Below, in pieces: positions 46,982-55,099 of a stretch of 64,000 nucleotides of DNA. The stretch covers positions 124,001-188,000 of the forward strand of contig JAEWQB010000004.1 of assembly GCA_023460395.1 (NCBI GenBank). The letters run 5' to 3'. The translations under genes and the position numbers were made by a program. The notes beneath the pieces were generated by a model, which ran no database searches, was not told where the DNA came from, and saw nothing but the letters and a program-made list of their open reading frames with translations. Numbering within the stretch: the first letter of the stretch is position 1; each line of letters opens with the position of its first letter. This DNA is from Pseudomonadota bacterium. Its GTDB lineage: Bacteria > Desulfobacterota > Desulfovibrionia > Desulfovibrionales > Desulfovibrionaceae.

Positions 46982-47009
46982 CAAAAGAGGGAGGCTTCCG
47001 CCTCCCTCT
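46982..47009 (-). terminator. Terminator hairpin between tRNA-Val and thrS, possible attenuator
   Basis: On the minus strand AGAGGGAGGC and GCCTCCCTCT form a perfect ten-bp stem with a GGAA loop, followed by TTTTGTT. It lies 14 bases after the tRNA and about 30 bases before the thrS start, leaving no room for a separate promoter in between. Confidence 0.85.
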
Positions 47010-47023
47010 GTTCCGATTCAGTG

Positions 47024-47098
<75 letters not shown>

Positions 47099-47119
47099 AC
47101 ACCGTTACGGCGGAGAAGG

Positions 47120-47148
47120 TATCTACGCACATGAATCCCCTTCGTCAA
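47120..47148 (-). promoter_or_regulatory. Sigma-70 promoter for tRNA-Val (and possibly thrS operon)
   Basis: On the minus strand TTGACG is followed after exactly 17 bases by TAGATA, ending about 21 bp before the tRNA 5' end. Both hexamers are close to consensus. Confidence 0.8.
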
Positions 47149-47270
47149 GCGCTTATTCCATTTTTTCCTAAATTTTACACGACTCACGCGCGAAAACCGT
47201 CCTTCTATTTCCCCGCATGGGACAGCCAGAAGTCCCCGGCGATAAAAAAAGTGAAAACATTTCCTGTTTT

Positions 47271-47286
47271 TGATATGTGTCACATA
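47271..47286 (+). promoter_or_regulatory. CRP/FNR-type (HcpR-like) operator upstream of hcp
   Basis: TTTGA-TATGTG-TCACA matches the palindrome TGTGA-N6-TCACA with one mismatch and flanking T on both sides. It lies about 150 bp before hcp. Crp/Fnr-type HcpR regulators control hcp in Desulfovibrio, and a Crp/Fnr gene is found about 4 kb downstream at 52.8-53.5 kb. Confidence 0.6.
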
Positions 47287-47433
47287 CCGCATCCTTTCTC
47301 TTGGCTATCTCTACGGCAACAGCGGGGCACACCGTTTCATAGCCAAGACGGGGACGCCCCCCGCGCAGGGGATTCGGCGGTCCCGAAAAATCGAAGTATT
47401 GAGGCCCCTAACACTCATCACAAGGAGGACGCG

Positions 47434-49038
47434 ATGTTTTGCAATCAGTGTGAACAAACGGCACAGGGAACCGGCTGCACCAAGGTAGGCGTATGTGGCA
47501 AGCCCGCCACCGTTTCCGACATTCAGGATCTTGTGGTTTACGCATTGCGCGGCCTTTCCCTCGCCGCGCTGAAAACAGGTAACACGGACCCCGCGCTTGG
47601 GCATTTTGTGGCCAAGATGCTTTTCACCACATTGACCAACGTAAACTTTGACCCGGAACGCTTTGAAGACTTCATTCGCCAAATCGTGGCTCGCCGGGAC
47701 GCCCTGCTGAACGGCTCCGGCATCACCTTTCCTGATGGACCGGCGTCATTCCGCCCTGCCGCAGACCGCGAAGGGTTGCTGGCACAAGCCGCCGGGCACG
47801 GTCCCGCCAGCTTTGATGCGGATGAGGACATACGCTCCACCCGCCAAATGCTACTGTATGGTCTGAAAGGACTGGCTGCTTACGCCGATCACGCCGCCAT
47901 TCTCGGTCAGCAGGATCAGGCCGTATACCATTTCCTCGAACGCGCTCTGGCTGCCGGATATGACGGCGAACAACGCGATCTAGGCGCATGGGTCGGCCTG
48001 TTGATGGAGTGCGGCACTGTAAACCTGCGCGCCATGGAACTGCTGGACACCGCCAATACCGGAACATACGGACACCCCGTTCCCACCAAGGTTCCGCTCG
48101 GACACCGCAAAGGCAAGGCCATTCTCGTTTCCGGGCATGACCTGCATGACTTATACGCCCTGCTCAAGCAAACGGAGGGCAAGGGCATAGATATATACAC
48201 CCACGGAGAAATGCTCCCGTGCCACGGATATCCAGAACTGAAGAAATTCCCCCATTTCTATGGGCACTATGGCACCGCATGGCAAAACCAGCATAAGGAA
48301 TTCCCCGCCTTCCCCGGCGCGATACTCTTCACCACCAACTGCATCCAGAAACCGCAGCCTTCTTACGCGGACAACGTATTCACCACAGGTCTGGTGGGCT
48401 GGCCCGGTCTGGTACATTGCAGCAACCAAGACTTCAGCCCCGTCATCAACCGTGCGCTGGAACTGCCCGGATTCACGGAAGATGCCCCCGGAAAAACGGT
48501 CATGACCGGCTTTGGTCATAACGCCGTGCTTGGCGTAGCCGATACGGTTGTCGGAGCCGTGAAAAGCGGAGCCATCCGCCACTTCTTCCTCGTAGGCGGC
48601 TGCGACGGAGCAAAACCCGGTCGCAACTACTATACGGAGTTTGTGGAAAAGACACCTGCCGACACCGTGGTGCTCACGCTCGCCTGCGGTAAGTTCCGCT
48701 TCTTCGATAAAGAGCTGGGGACCATAGGCGGCCTGCCCCGCCTGCTCGACGTGGGGCAGTGCAACGATGCCTACTCTGCGGTGCAAATAGCGCTGGCCTT
48801 GGCAAAAGCGTTTAACTGCGGCGTAAACGACCTGCCGCTGTCGCTGGTGCTCAGTTGGTATGAGCAGAAGGCCGTGGTCATCCTGCTCACCCTGCTGGCG
48901 CTGGGCATAAAGGACATCCGCCTTGGACCTTCCTTGCCCGCGTTCGTCAGCCCCAACGTACTGAGTTTCCTTGTGGAGCACTACAACATCAAGCCCATCA
49001 CCTCACCTGATGAAGATCTGAAGGCCATTCTCGGCTAA
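47434..49038 (+). CDS. hcp: Hybrid cluster protein (hydroxylamine reductase)
   Basis: Fe-S protein implicated in nitric oxide and hydroxylamine detoxification. 534 residues. The N-terminal cluster motif is CNQCEQTAQGTGCTKVGVCG (first Cys at residue 3). Hybrid-cluster ligand regions are visible in order: HGEMLPCHGYPELKK, FTTNCIQKPQPSYADN, FLVGGCDGAKPGRNYYTEF, and VLTLACGKFRFFDKELGTIG. GGAGG lies about five bases before the ATG. Followed by a ferredoxin-like gene in the same direction. Confidence 0.96.
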   Translation: MFCNQCEQTAQGTGCTKVGVCGKPATVSDIQDLVVYALRGLSLAALKTGNTDPALGHFVAKMLFTTLTNVNFDPERFEDFIRQIVARRDALLNGSGITFPDGPASFRPAADREGLLAQAAGHGPASFDADEDIRSTRQMLLYGLKGLAAYADHAAILGQQDQAVYHFLERALAAGYDGEQRDLGAWVGLLMECGTVNLRAMELLDTANTGTYGHPVPTKVPLGHRKGKAILVSGHDLHDLYALLKQTEGKGIDIYTHGEMLPCHGYPELKKFPHFYGHYGTAWQNQHKEFPAFPGAILFTTNCIQKPQPSYADNVFTTGLVGWPGLVHCSNQDFSPVINRALELPGFTEDAPGKTVMTGFGHNAVLGVADTVVGAVKSGAIRHFFLVGGCDGAKPGRNYYTEFVEKTPADTVVLTLACGKFRFFDKELGTIGGLPRLLDVGQCNDAYSAVQIALALAKAFNCGVNDLPLSLVLSWYEQKAVVILLTLLALGIKDIRLGPSLPAFVSPNVLSFLVEHYNIKPITSPDEDLKAILG

Positions 49039-49050
49039 CTCATCTCCCCG

Positions 49051-49084
49051 GAGAATTCCGCGCGGCAGCCCTGCGCGGAATTCT
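49051..49084 (+). terminator. Strong hairpin between hcp and the ferredoxin gene
   Basis: GAGAATTCCGCGC and GCGCGGAATTCTC (13 bp) face each other across an eight-base loop. It starts 12 bases after the hcp stop, but the sequence after it is CCCCCTT rather than a T-run, so it may stabilise hcp mRNA or give partial termination. Confidence 0.5.
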
Positions 49085-49149
49085 CCCCCTTGCCCCAAGC
49101 ACTTTTTTTTGCTGTTGTTGCTCCCGCAACGCCGAACGGAGAGAACGTA

Positions 49150-49980
49150 ATGTCCAAGCAGTACAGAAAAATTATTGAAATAGATGAAGAACGGTGCACC
49201 GGCTGCGGTCAGTGTATTGTCGATTGCGCGGAGGGTGCGCTTGCCATCGTGGACGGCAAGGCCCGCATTGTGAAGGATTCCTTCTGTGACGGGCTGGGAG
49301 CGTGCATAGGCGCATGTCCAGAAAACGCCCTGCGCATTATTGAACGTGACGCGGACGCTTTTAACGAAGCCGCCGCTATGGACTGGGTAGCCACCCGCGA
49401 TTCCGGGCAGAGCAAAACGGAAGAAAAGCCTGTTACCGCGAAATCCGCAGCAGGCACAGGGGTTCCCGTGCATGCGTCCGGTTCTGCCACACATCAGGCC
49501 CGTCCGCATGGTGGAGGATGCCCCGGTTCCATGGCCCGCCGCCTCACTCCCCCGGCATCCTTGCCATTTGCCGTGGCAACACCGGACGGCCCTGTCAGCG
49601 GGCCGGGTCACTGGCCTTTGAAAATACGCCTTGTGCCCCCCACGGCTGAGTACCTGCGCGATGCGGATGTGTTGGTGGCGGCGGACTGCGCCGCAGCCGC
49701 GTCTCCCTTGTTCCACAGCGAATTTGCGCGGGGCAAGGTGGTGCTCATCGGCTGCCCCAAGTTTGACGATACTGAGGCGTATGCTCAAAAACTTGCCGAT
49801 ATCCTCACGACAAGCGGCGTTCGGTCCATCAGCGTATTGCGGATGGAAGTGCCCTGCTGCCGAGGACTTTCGCAAGCCGTCGTTGAGGCGGTGCGCCGCT
49901 CGGAATCGCCCTTGGAGCCGGAAGAAATTATCATGACCTGCGGCGGAACCCGCGCTCAGAAGACGCTATTTGGACAATAA
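49150..49980 (+). CDS. Ferredoxin-like 4Fe-4S protein linked to hcp
   Basis: 276 residues. Residues 15-62 form a two-cluster ferredoxin domain (CTGCGQCIVDCAEGAL and CDGLGACIGACPENAL). After a Gly/Ala/Ser-rich linker with Cys-Pro-Gly near residue 119, a second domain of about 150 residues contains LVAADCAAAASPLF, VLIGCPKFDD and MEVPCCRGLSQAV. The same domain arrangement is found beside hcp in Desulfovibrio, where it probably supplies electrons to Hcp. GGAG lies eight bases before the ATG at 49150. Confidence 0.88.
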   Translation: MSKQYRKIIEIDEERCTGCGQCIVDCAEGALAIVDGKARIVKDSFCDGLGACIGACPENALRIIERDADAFNEAAAMDWVATRDSGQSKTEEKPVTAKSAAGTGVPVHASGSATHQARPHGGGCPGSMARRLTPPASLPFAVATPDGPVSGPGHWPLKIRLVPPTAEYLRDADVLVAADCAAAASPLFHSEFARGKVVLIGCPKFDDTEAYAQKLADILTTSGVRSISVLRMEVPCCRGLSQAVVEAVRRSESPLEPEEIIMTCGGTRAQKTLFGQ

Positions 49981-50217
49981 ACGTCACGACCTCAGATTCC
50001 TACAATGCGACGCGCTGTGACTGCCCAACGCGATGCCGCCAGCAATTGAGAAGCGGCATATTGCCGGAGAAGGGCAAACCAGCACAGCTCACCACAAAAA
50101 AACTCGCCCACCGTGAAAAGGCGGGCGGGCCGGGGATGACGCGTCAGACGAAACGTGCTAGATTTTGAAAACGGAATGCTCTTTCCCCCGAACAGCACGT
50201 AACCGCACGGACTTCCT

Positions 50218-50883
50218 ATGCCCTACGCCACGCTGGTTAGCGATTTCGACGGCACCATGGCCGCTAACGACTTTTATAAACTCGCGGTGGAGCACTTGCT
50301 CTCCCCGAAGGCTCTGACGCCATGGGAAGATTACCGGGCGGGCAAACTCACGCATTTTGAGGCGCTGCGTATCATATTTTCCCGTATCCGCGCCCCGGAA
50401 TCCGACATGCTGGCCTTGGTGCGCAGCATGGACCCTGACCCCAATCTGGCGGAATGTGTGAACGCCCTCTCCCGCGAGCGCTGGCACGTGGTAGTGGCCT
50501 CCGCCGGGTGCGACTGGTATATTCGCAGGGTGCTGGATATTGCAGGCGTTCCGCAAGACTGTCCCGGCGGCGTGGAGGTGCACGCCAACCCCGGCAGTTA
50601 CTCCCCCGAAACGGGCTTGCGCATGGACAGCCCCATGGAATCCGAATTCTTTAGCCCGGAAACCGGGGTGGACAAGGCGGCTATCGTCCGTTTTCATCAA
50701 GACCGGGGGCGTACCACAGCCTTTGCCGGTGACGGCTTCGCCGACCTGCCCGCCGCGCTGGAAGTACCCGCCACGCTCCGGTTTGCCCGCGCCGATCTGG
50801 CTACCGCGCTTTCCGGCATGCACGAGCCGTTTCGCCCGTTCTCCCGCTGGTGCGATGTGGCTTCCGCCCTTCTGGAAGTTTAG
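50218..50883 (+). CDS. HAD-family phosphatase (MtnX-like, class IB)
   Basis: 221-residue cytoplasmic hydrolase. The nucleophile motif VSDFDGTMAAN (Asp9 and Asp11) is at the N-terminus, motif II is VVASAGCDWYIRRVL near residue 88, and motif III/IV is AFAGDGFADLPAAL near residue 172. The helical cap after motif I fits the IB subclass. The stop is 14 bp before a glycerol-1-phosphate dehydrogenase-like gene, so the substrate may be a sugar or polyol phosphate. The ribosome site is weak. Confidence 0.8.
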   Translation: MPYATLVSDFDGTMAANDFYKLAVEHLLSPKALTPWEDYRAGKLTHFEALRIIFSRIRAPESDMLALVRSMDPDPNLAECVNALSRERWHVVVASAGCDWYIRRVLDIAGVPQDCPGGVEVHANPGSYSPETGLRMDSPMESEFFSPETGVDKAAIVRFHQDRGRTTAFAGDGFADLPAALEVPATLRFARADLATALSGMHEPFRPFSRWCDVASALLEV

Positions 50884-50897
50884 CCACGAGGAGGCTC

Positions 50898-51947
50898 ATG
50901 CCCCACATCACCCAAATTTCCGTTCCCGGCCTTGTCCGCATAAAACCCGGCGCACTGGCACGACTGGGGGTCTACCTGCGCAGGGGGAATCACACCAAAA
51001 TCCTTCTGCTCGCAAGCCATGGTCTGCCCCCCACCGTTTCCACCGTCGCCCGCAATGCTCTGGCGGCAGAAGGTGTCTCCGCCATGGAGTGGCTGGAAAT
51101 AACGGACAACAGTTTTGAAGCGGTTTCCGCCCTGTTCGCCAATCTGCCCTCCTCTGCTTCCGCCATTGTGGGACTGGGAGGCGGAAAAGCTCTGGATATG
51201 GCGAAGTATCTGTCTTTTCTTGCCAGAAAACCCTATTTCGCGGTTCCCACATCCTTAACCAATGACGGATTTTGCAGCCCCCAATCCAGCCTTACCGTGG
51301 GGGGCAAACGCCGCTCTTTGGCCTCGGCCCTGCCGCGCGGAGTGGTGGTGGATGTGGGCGTGTGTCTTTCCGCACCGCGCCTTCTGTGGCTGTCCGGTGT
51401 GGGAGATCTGGTTTCCAAACTTTCAGCCGTGTACGACTGGAAGCTGGCCTTTCACCATCGCGGCGAGCCGGTAGAAGACCTTGCGGCTCTGCTCTCAGAC
51501 GCCACAGTTCACCAATTTCTCGCCCGGCCTCTCTTTGACGCGCAAGGCATGTCTCTCCTCGCCACGGCGCTTATGCTAAACGGCATAGCCATGGAAATAT
51601 GCGGCTCTTCCCGGCCTGCCAGCGGCAGCGAACATTTGGTTTCGCACGCGCTGGATGCCATAAGCTCCCGCCCGCGGTTACATGGCCTTCAGGTGGGCAC
51701 AGCCACATACCTTACATGCCGGTTGCAAGGGCAGCAGGCGGAAACTGTAGACGCCCTGTTCCGCACCACCGGATTTTGGGATGCCATACGGTCCGATCCC
51801 TTTTCCCGCGCCGAATGGCTGGAGGCCTTTCAACTGGCCCCCACCATAAAAGACGACTTTTTCACTGTGCTTTCCTTGCGCGACTGCCTGCCAGAGGTAG
51901 ACCGCCTGCTGACCGCAGACCCCGCCCTGACAGGTTGCTTCCTATAA
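50898..51947 (+). CDS. sn-Glycerol-1-phosphate dehydrogenase-like enzyme (EgsA/AraM family)
   Basis: 349 residues, iron-dependent alcohol dehydrogenase superfamily. NAD(P)-binding VGLGGGKALDMAKYLSFLAR near residue 93, then FAVPTSLTNDGFCSPQSSLT, a G1P dehydrogenase hallmark, and the metal-binding ASGSEHLVSHALDAI and RLHGLQVGTATYL. EgsA reduces dihydroxyacetone phosphate to sn-glycerol 1-phosphate, the backbone of archaeal lipids and of some bacterial lipids. GAGGAG lies four bases before the ATG. Coupled to the HAD phosphatase gene. Substrate not proven. Confidence 0.82.
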   Translation: MPHITQISVPGLVRIKPGALARLGVYLRRGNHTKILLLASHGLPPTVSTVARNALAAEGVSAMEWLEITDNSFEAVSALFANLPSSASAIVGLGGGKALDMAKYLSFLARKPYFAVPTSLTNDGFCSPQSSLTVGGKRRSLASALPRGVVVDVGVCLSAPRLLWLSGVGDLVSKLSAVYDWKLAFHHRGEPVEDLAALLSDATVHQFLARPLFDAQGMSLLATALMLNGIAMEICGSSRPASGSEHLVSHALDAISSRPRLHGLQVGTATYLTCRLQGQQAETVDALFRTTGFWDAIRSDPFSRAEWLEAFQLAPTIKDDFFTVLSLRDCLPEVDRLLTADPALTGCFL

Positions 51948-52009
51948 AGAAAAACACCTTGGACAAAAAATATAGCAAGGCGTAGTCTGGAGCATTACGC
52001 ACACGCCAA

Positions 52010-52055
52010 CGGGGACGGCTCCGGTCTGGCCTTATCTACTTCGGGACGGCCCGAA
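52010..52055 (+). promoter_or_regulatory. Guanidine-II (mini-ykkC) riboswitch
   Basis: Two hairpins with the same ACGG loop: CGGGG-ACGG-CTCCG (52010-52023, one G-U) and TTCGGG-ACGG-CCCGAA (52040-52055), 16 bases apart. Paired stem-loops with ACGR loops define the mini-ykkC motif, which binds guanidinium and switches on translation. The second hairpin ends four bases before the GGAGG of the SMR gene, the usual position. Confidence 0.9.
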
Positions 52056-52072
52056 AAATGGAGGATATTTCC

Positions 52073-52393
52073 ATGACAGCATGGATCATGCTGATACTCG
52101 CTGGCTTGCTTGAGATTGTCTGGGCGTACTACATGAAGCTGTCCGACGGTTTCACGGTGCTTGTTCCCAGCCTTATCACCATCGTAACCATGATTGCCAG
52201 CTTTGCCCTGCTTGCGGGGGCCATGCGCACCATGCCGCTGGGTACAGCCTATGTGGTGTGGACGGGCATCGGGTCCGTGGGAGCTTTTTTGGTGGGACTC
52301 ATTCTGTTGGGAGAACCAGCCAGTGCCATGCGGGTTGCGGCAGCCGCCCTCATTGTCAGCGGGCTGGTGCTGATGAAAATATCGGCGGTGTAG
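52073..52393 (+). CDS. sugE: SMR-family guanidinium exporter (SugE/Gdx type)
   Basis: 106-residue four-helix membrane protein of the small multidrug resistance family. AWIMLILAGLLEIVWAYYMK carries the conserved membrane Glu (Glu14); GTAYVVWTGIGSVGAFLVGL is the Gly-rich third segment with the SugE-type Trp. The upstream guanidine-II riboswitch strongly favours guanidinium export over drug export. GGAGG is eight bases before the ATG at 52073. Confidence 0.92.
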   Translation: MTAWIMLILAGLLEIVWAYYMKLSDGFTVLVPSLITIVTMIASFALLAGAMRTMPLGTAYVVWTGIGSVGAFLVGLILLGEPASAMRVAAAALIVSGLVLMKISAV

Positions 52394-52425
52394 CCAGCGC
52401 TACGCCGAGGTGGAACACACAAACA

Positions 52426-52464
52426 CGGCCCGGTACGCTTATGCGCACCGGGCCGCTTGATTTT
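52426..52464 (+). terminator. Terminator downstream of sugE
   Basis: CGGCCCGGT and ACCGGGCCG form a nine-bp stem with a 12-base loop, followed by CTTGATTTT. Confidence 0.82.
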
Positions 52465-52509
52465 CCGACACCTGTGTGGGGAGGGAGCTGATAACCAGCT
52501 CTCGCGCAT

Positions 52510-52737
52510 CTATCTACCACAGCACCCTGAGGGTTCCAGCGGTCCCACGGGGCGCACCTGCACACCGCGTTCCTCAGGCCAGACAAGCGCCTGCGCCACA
52601 TAGGCCACACCCTTTTCAGGATGAAACGTTATGGCGGGAGAACCGTGCAGCACGTAACCTTCTTCCAACGCGTCGGAAACACGCTGGCAAAAGGCGGAAT
52701 CATCAGGGCCGGTAAACAGTTTGTAGCGTTGTTTCAT
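52510..52737 (-). CDS. DUF1737 domain protein
   Basis: 75-residue protein of the DUF1737 family, recognised by KQRYKLFTGPDDSAFCQRVS, then LEEGYVLHGSPAITFHPEKG and VAYVAQALVW. The N-terminal half repeats the usual family length; the C-terminus ends in Cys-Cys-Gly-Arg. Function of the family is unknown. AGGA lies six bases before the ATG at 52737. Lies between sugE and the Crp/Fnr gene on the opposite strand to sugE. Confidence 0.85.
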   Translation of the reverse strand: MKQRYKLFTGPDDSAFCQRVSDALEEGYVLHGSPAITFHPEKGVAYVAQALVWPEERGVQVRPVGPLEPSGCCGR

Positions 52738-52811
52738 AAGGAATCCTTTTTGTCTCACGTAATGCAGGAAAAACATCCCGAACTGCGCCCGGAGTGCCTC
52801 CGCTCCGTGGT

Positions 52812-53495
52812 CTATACCGTCTCCAGCCCGGCTGCGAGCGCTTCCAGTCCGGCGCGATCCCGGAGGGTAATTTGTCTGCCGTCCACCGCCACCATTCCCT
52901 CATCCGCGAGTCTGGTCAACGCGCGGGACAATGTCTCCCGCGCTGTGCCCAGCATGCCAGCCAGCAACCCCTTGCTGAGATCCAGCAAAAAGGTGTCCGC
53001 CCCTTCTTTCAGTTCACTGGCTGTGAGCAGATAGGCAGCCAACCGCTGCGGGGTTTCTCGAAGCGTCAGCGCTTCCACCTTGGAGGCGAACTGGCGCAGC
53101 CTGCCGGAAAGCGCGGCAAGCATGTTCAGGGCCAGCGTGGGGTCCGACGCAATGCGCGAAACCAACGCCTCGCGGGGTACAAAAAGCAGGTGTGATTTTT
53201 CCACCGTCATGGCATGTGCGGGAAAGGTTCCCCCTTGAAACACCGCCACCTCGCCAAACGGTTCACCGGGACCGAACACGTGCAGGACCGCCTCCCGTCC
53301 ATCCGGGGCGCTCCGATAGATTTTCACCTTGCCCTGCGCGACAATATAAAATCCTTTCGCGGGCGAGCTTTCAAAAAAAACCATCTCCCCCTTTTCGTAA
53401 GGGCGATCCACTATGGCCTGAGCAAGCCCTTCCAACTGGGTATGCGTCAAACCGGCAAAGAGCGGCTGCGCGGCGATAAGGCGTACCAAATGCAT
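52812..53495 (-). CDS. Crp/Fnr-family transcriptional regulator (HcpR-like)
   Basis: 227 residues: a cyclic-nucleotide-binding-type sensor domain (residues 10-130, GFYIVAQGKVKIYRSAPDGR and VFGPGEPFGEVAVFQGG) joined to a Crp-type winged helix (residues 150-220, LSKGLLAGMLGTARETLSRA as recognition region, RALTRLADEGMVAVDGRQIT). No Fnr-type N-terminal Cys motif is seen. HcpR regulators of hcp in Desulfovibrio belong to this family, and hcp lies 5 kb away with a matching site. HcpR identity is an inference. Confidence 0.85.
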   Translation of the reverse strand: MHLVRLIAAQPLFAGLTHTQLEGLAQAIVDRPYEKGEMVFFESSPAKGFYIVAQGKVKIYRSAPDGREAVLHVFGPGEPFGEVAVFQGGTFPAHAMTVEKSHLLFVPREALVSRIASDPTLALNMLAALSGRLRQFASKVEALTLRETPQRLAAYLLTASELKEGADTFLLDLSKGLLAGMLGTARETLSRALTRLADEGMVAVDGRQITLRDRAGLEALAAGLETV

Positions 53496-53716
53496 GCGTA
53501 TCCCGTTGGAGACGCCCCGAAACGGGGTTTTTCCGTTTCAGGCGACAGTCTCCCTGAGGCTATGGAGTATGAACATTTTACACGCGAAGCGTGCCGGAAC
53601 CAGCAGTAAAGGACAGAACAACGGGAAAACCGCACGCCGGGCACACGGAAGGCGCCTCCCCTGCGGGACGCCCTCCTTCCGCGCTGCGCACCGGCAAAAA
53701 CCCGCAGCCTGCCACG

Positions 53717-54346
53717 CTAGAACGTAGCCGCCAATTCCTCAGCCTGCTGGATGGCGGCCTGACGTTTTTCCTTCGCCACTTCAGGCCCGGCAGCCATGGT
53801 AGGCTCCACTTCCACGGTAGTCACATCGGTGAACCCAAGGAAGCCGAGGATGAAATCGAAATACCGTTTTTGGAAGTCATACGCTTCCGCTGGTGTTCCG
53901 GAGGGATACTGGCCTCCCCGCGCGTAGGCCACAAATGCAGGCTTGCCGGTGACCATGCCGAAATATTGCTTGCCGTCATGCCCGAAGGTGTAAGACGGAT
54001 GCGCGATAAGATCCACGTATTGCTTGAGGCGATACGGCAGCCCAAAATTCCACATGGGCACGGCAAAAACATACTTATCCGCCGCCTTAAACTGCTCAAT
54101 CAGCTTAAGCACCTTTTCCCATGCAGCCTTTTCCTGCGGCGTGGCGTCTTCATGATGCCCTATCTTATACCGCCCGCTCACGGCAGGCCCGTTAAATTCC
54201 GGCAGGTCGGCCTCAAACACATTAAGCACTGTTACCTTGGCATCCGGGTCTTTTCTGCGATACGCCGCCACAAATGCATCGGCAGTGGCCACGGCATGCG
54301 ATCTGTCACCTCTGGGGGACGCCTGAATATATAGCACGTTAGTCAT
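53717..54346 (-). CDS. azoR: FMN-dependent NADH-azoreductase (AzoR, flavodoxin-like)
   Basis: 209-residue flavodoxin-fold quinone/azo reductase. LYIQASPRGDRSHAVATADA at the N-terminus binds the FMN phosphate, VFAVPMWNFGLPYRLKQYVD near residue 92 is the AzoR signature, and AYARGGQYPSGTP follows. Reduces quinones and azo compounds with NADH. AGGAG is six bases before the ATG at 54346; upstream codons are not part of the protein. Its promoter overlaps a 16-bp palindrome. Confidence 0.9.
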   Translation of the reverse strand: MTNVLYIQASPRGDRSHAVATADAFVAAYRRKDPDAKVTVLNVFEADLPEFNGPAVSGRYKIGHHEDATPQEKAAWEKVLKLIEQFKAADKYVFAVPMWNFGLPYRLKQYVDLIAHPSYTFGHDGKQYFGMVTGKPAFVAYARGGQYPSGTPAEAYDFQKRYFDFILGFLGFTDVTTVEVEPTMAAGPEVAKEKRQAAIQQAEELAATF

Positions 54347-54389
54347 ATGAGTCTCCTGTACTGGTAAAAGAACATTCATCAACGCTGTA

Positions 54390-54418
54390 ACTATAGACGC
54401 CATTGTCTACGGAGACAA
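54390..54418 (-). promoter_or_regulatory. azoR promoter with overlapping palindromic operator
   Basis: On the minus strand TTGTCT is followed after 17 bases by TATAGT, about 45 bp before azoR. The -35 is one arm of the palindrome TTGTCT-ACGG-AGACAA (54403-54418), a likely repressor site (MarR/HxlR-type size). Confidence 0.6.
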
Positions 54419-54633
54419 GCTGCATTAGTAAAAAATAGTGATACGTGTGTGCATGCCGTCCATACCCCCGGAATGGTGGATTGCCTGTGATCCCGGCGTG
54501 GGGTATGCTCGTCTTTCGCGCAAAGATTTCGCCGCTCCGGCCTCCGGCGCTGGCGGTAGATACGAACAATCCGCGCTTGCGCAGCATCCTAACACATAAT
54601 CTCCGCCATGGAGTTCACCCAAAGGGACTGACT

Positions 54634-54897
54634 ATGAGTACGATTTCGCAGCCCGTTGCCGCACGTGTAGAAGAATTGCTCCGTGAAGAGCTACGCGAGC
54701 TTGGCGTTACTCTCACCGAATTGCAGCCTCATGAGATTGCCGCTCACATGCGCTGCGAAGTGTATCCCGACGAAAGCATGGTATATATGTGGAAGGGAGA
54801 GTATCTGCTGCGTGTGGTACCTGAAAAAAATGACGCGGGAGAGGTCTTGCGCTGGCGCATGTTCACCCGCAATGACATGACCGAAACTGTACAGTAG
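54634..54897 (+). CDS. Small protein of unknown function
   Basis: 87 residues, acidic, soluble: VAARVEELLREELRELGVTL, then an AHMRCEVYPDESMVYMWKGE stretch and a C-terminal WRMFTRNDMTETVQ. No membrane segment or known motif. GGGA lies nine bases before the ATG. It is a plausible gene because it is isolated, has a start signal, and is followed by a strong terminator 30 bp after its stop. The longer open frame upstream is not convincing. Confidence 0.65.
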   Translation: MSTISQPVAARVEELLREELRELGVTLTELQPHEIAAHMRCEVYPDESMVYMWKGEYLLRVVPEKNDAGEVLRWRMFTRNDMTETVQ

Positions 54898-54928
54898 CCT
54901 TCTCATCCTTTTTCAGAAAAACACGAAA

Positions 54929-54960
54929 AGGCCCCTTTGGTACCAAAGGGGCCTTGTTGT
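54929..54960. terminator. Bidirectional terminator between the small gene and gltX
   Basis: AAGGCCCCTTTGG and CCAAAGGGGCCTT form a perfect 13-bp palindrome around TA, with T-rich exits on both strands (CTTGTTGT and TTTTCGTG). Confidence 0.9.
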
Positions 54961-55099
54961 ATCCATACACGTCCGCGTCTGGCAAAGTTTGGTCAGGCGC
55001 AGCCGGGGCTGGCACGCGTTTCCATAGGCGGCCCGGCAAAAACGCCCCCGTCCGCCGGAAACGGACACGGCGGCTATCAGCGGAGCACGACTCGGTATG

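Noticed and set aside
46953..47023. T-box riboswitch for thrS
   Set aside because: The space between the tRNA and thrS is too short and lacks the T-box consensus; only a terminator-type hairpin is seen.
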